Assembly: GCF_009707515.1 (NCBI RefSeq)
Contig: NZ_WLYI01000033.1
Location: 1 to 64,000 of the forward strand
Source: Pseudomonas karstica
GTDB taxonomy: Bacteria; Pseudomonadota; Gammaproteobacteria; Pseudomonadales; Pseudomonadaceae
Direction: 5' to 3'
DNA length: 64,000 bases
Part shown: positions 62,905-64,000 of the stretch, in pieces
How the letters are laid out: every line of letters starts with the position of its first letter
Numbering within the stretch: the first letter of the stretch is position 1
Translations under genes and position numbers: made by a program
The notes under the pieces: generated by a model
The model's database searches: none
The model's input: only the letters and a program-made list of their open reading frames with translations
What the model was told of the DNA's origin: nothing

Positions 62905-63386
62905 TGAGTACCGGAAGAATCCAGTTCGCCGAGCAAGACGGGACCTTCGTCCTGAAGTTTGTCGGTGAAGTGCGCCTGACCTTATGTTCGGCGCTGGATG
63001 CCACGATTGAGCGGATCTTCACAGCGCTGAACTTTTCGGCGATCGTGATCGATCTGACCGAAACCCGCAGCATCGATAGCACCACCCTTGGGCTGTTGGC
63101 CAAGTTGTCCATTCTGTCTCGGCAGAAGATCGGATTGCTGCCAACCGTTGTCACCACCCACGAAGACATTACCCGGCTCCTGCAGTCCATGGGTTTTGAT
63201 CAAGTGTTCAACATCGTTGATCGGCCGATCCCATGCCCGGAATGCCTGACCGATCTACCGTCCCAGGATCAGTCCGAGGAAGTGGTACGGATCAAGGTGC
63301 TGGAAGCCCACAAGATCCTGATGGGCTTGAACGACTCCAACCGCGAGGCGTTCCACGACCTGGTGAATGCGCTCGAGCGGCATTAA
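62904..63386 (+). CDS. rssC: STAS-domain anti-sigma antagonist (RssC-like)
   Basis: A 160-residue protein. The N-terminal STAS domain (about 5-110) has the phosphorylatable serine region TETRSIDSTTLGLLAKLS (Ser56/Ser59). A C-terminal tail of about 50 residues follows (CPECLTDLPSQDQSEE, LMGLNDSNREAFHDLVNAL). It is presumably the substrate of the phosphatase domain of rssB, whose stop codon it overlaps (TGATG). The sigma or anti-sigma partner is not encoded nearby in this window. Confidence 0.9.
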   Translation: MSTGRIQFAEQDGTFVLKFVGEVRLTLCSALDATIERIFTALNFSAIVIDLTETRSIDSTTLGLLAKLSILSRQKIGLLPTVVTTHEDITRLLQSMGFDQVFNIVDRPIPCPECLTDLPSQDQSEEVVRIKVLEAHKILMGLNDSNREAFHDLVNALERH

Positions 63387-63427
63387 CGAGCCCAGAGCAA
63401 GTGCCGAGATACCACATTTTTCGGCAT

Positions 63428-63464
63428 AAAAAAGGGCAGCACCTTCACAGGTGCTGCCCTTTTT
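63428..63464. terminator. Bidirectional terminator between rssC and tal
   Basis: AAAAAAGGGCAGCACC-TTCACA-GGTGCTGCCCTTTTT lies between the convergent rssC and tal genes, with T-runs for both strands. Confidence 0.92.
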
Positions 63465-63477
63465 GCTGTTGCCGGTT

Positions 63478-64000
63478 TTAGAGCTTGGCGGTCAGTAGCG
63501 CTTCGAGTTTTTCCTGGTCGCGGGCAAATTGACGAATGCCCTCGGCCAGCTTCTCGGTGGCCATCGCATCCTCGTTGGACTCCCAACGGAACTGCGCCTC
63601 GGTCATGTGCACACGGGCTTCGCCGGCATGGCCAGGTGCCAACTTGCGCTCCAGCTTGCCATTATCGGCCGCCAGTTTTTCCAGCAGGTCAGGGCTGATG
63701 GTCAGGCGATCACAGCCGGCCAACTGCTCTATCTGGCTCAGGTTGCGGAAGCTCGCGCCCATTACCACGGTCTTGTAGCCATTGGCCTTATAGTAGTTGT
63801 AGATGCGCGTCACCGAGTGCACGCCTGGATCATCGGCGCCGGTGTAGTCTGTGCCGTTGGCCTTCTTGTACCAGTCGTAGATGCGACCCACGAACGGCGA
63901 AATCAGGAACACGCCAGCTTCGGCGCACGCCACGGCCTGGGCGAAGGAGAACAGCAGCGTCAGGTTGGTCTGGATGCCTTCTTTTTCCAGTTGCTCGGCG
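63478..64000 (-). CDS. tal: Transaldolase, C-terminal part (gene runs off the window)
   Basis: The reading frame is open from the right edge to the stop at 63478 and encodes about 174 residues. Transaldolase motifs are EGIQTNLTLLFSFAQA, AGVFLISPFVGRIYDWYKK, VVMGASFRNLSQIEQLAGCD and RLTISPDLLEKL. Transaldolase transfers a dihydroxyacetone unit in the pentose phosphate pathway. The N-terminal half with the Schiff-base lysine and the start codon lies outside the window. Confidence 0.95.
   Translation of the reverse strand, partial: AEQLEKEGIQTNLTLLFSFAQAVACAEAGVFLISPFVGRIYDWYKKANGTDYTGADDPGVHSVTRIYNYYKANGYKTVVMGASFRNLSQIEQLAGCDRLTISPDLLEKLAADNGKLERKLAPGHAGEARVHMTEAQFRWESNEDAMATEKLAEGIRQFARDQEKLEALLTAKL

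Overview
The window is a stretch of high-GC gammaproteobacterial chromosome, almost certainly from the Pseudomonas fluorescens group. Support comes from two tandem cbb3 oxidase operons beside ccoGH, the lexA-sulA and psrA-nagZ pairs, Pseudomonas-type fadBA and an N-terminally extended gap, and REPIN-type palindromic repeats (TGTAGGAGCGAGCTTGCTCG type). Gene order matches, as I remember it, several separated blocks of the P. aeruginosa map (cco to acnA; uup to gap; sth to lol; copRS to tal). No rRNA, tRNA, CRISPR array, prophage or IS element was seen.

Layout. 0-10 kb, minus strand: fixH/ccoH, ccoG, a small VapBC-like toxin-antitoxin pair, then two complete cbb3 operons ccoNOQP. The operon next to ccoG is called copy 1 and the distal one copy 2. 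10-16 kb: an alpha/beta hydrolase divergent from ccoN2, an Aer-like PAS chemoreceptor, a CPBP protease-like membrane protein and aconitase acnA. 16-27 kb: rlmM, tusA, a MATE pump, pdxB, a small conserved protein, an ABCB-type exporter, lytic transglycosylase slt, ABC-F ATPase uup and a universal stress protein. 27-32 kb: a hypothetical membrane-anchored protein, a 640-bp gene-free region with a REPIN and a possible minus-strand small RNA, then fadBA. 32-40 kb: DUF1653 protein, topA, two small proteins, sulA-like and lexA (SOS), psrA, nagZ. 39-49 kb: SWIM/SNF2 helicase, csiV-like gene, mfd, gap and apbE. 49-55.6 kb: sthA, a glycerophosphodiesterase, a PilZ protein and lolCDE. 55.6-64 kb: copS/copR, a cupredoxin, queF, a DUF4404 protein, a degenerate PhnX-like HAD protein, mlaA, the rssB/rssC regulatory pair and the 3' part of a transaldolase.

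How the genes work together: the left end serves microaerobic respiration, with a perfect ANR/FNR-type box before ccoN2, a weaker one before ccoN1 and another weak one before the stress protein. Fatty-acid oxidation (fadBA) and its likely regulator psrA lie about 9 kb apart; psrA has a double PsrA-type palindrome in front of it. SOS control is explicit in two LexA boxes before lexA-sulA. Copper sensing is explicit in a cop-box between copR and the divergent cupredoxin. Envelope functions recur (slt, nagZ, lolCDE, mlaA).

Most of the window is conserved housekeeping DNA and I do not see a large undescribed system. The points most worth a second look are the possible small RNA upstream of fadBA, the PhnX-like protein without its catalytic aspartates, the toxin-antitoxin pair wedged between ccoP1 and ccoG, the ANR box inside the divergent hydrolase gene, gene-conversion-like identity between the two cco operons, a terminator-like hairpin inside lolCDE and a REP element split by a GC-rich insert.
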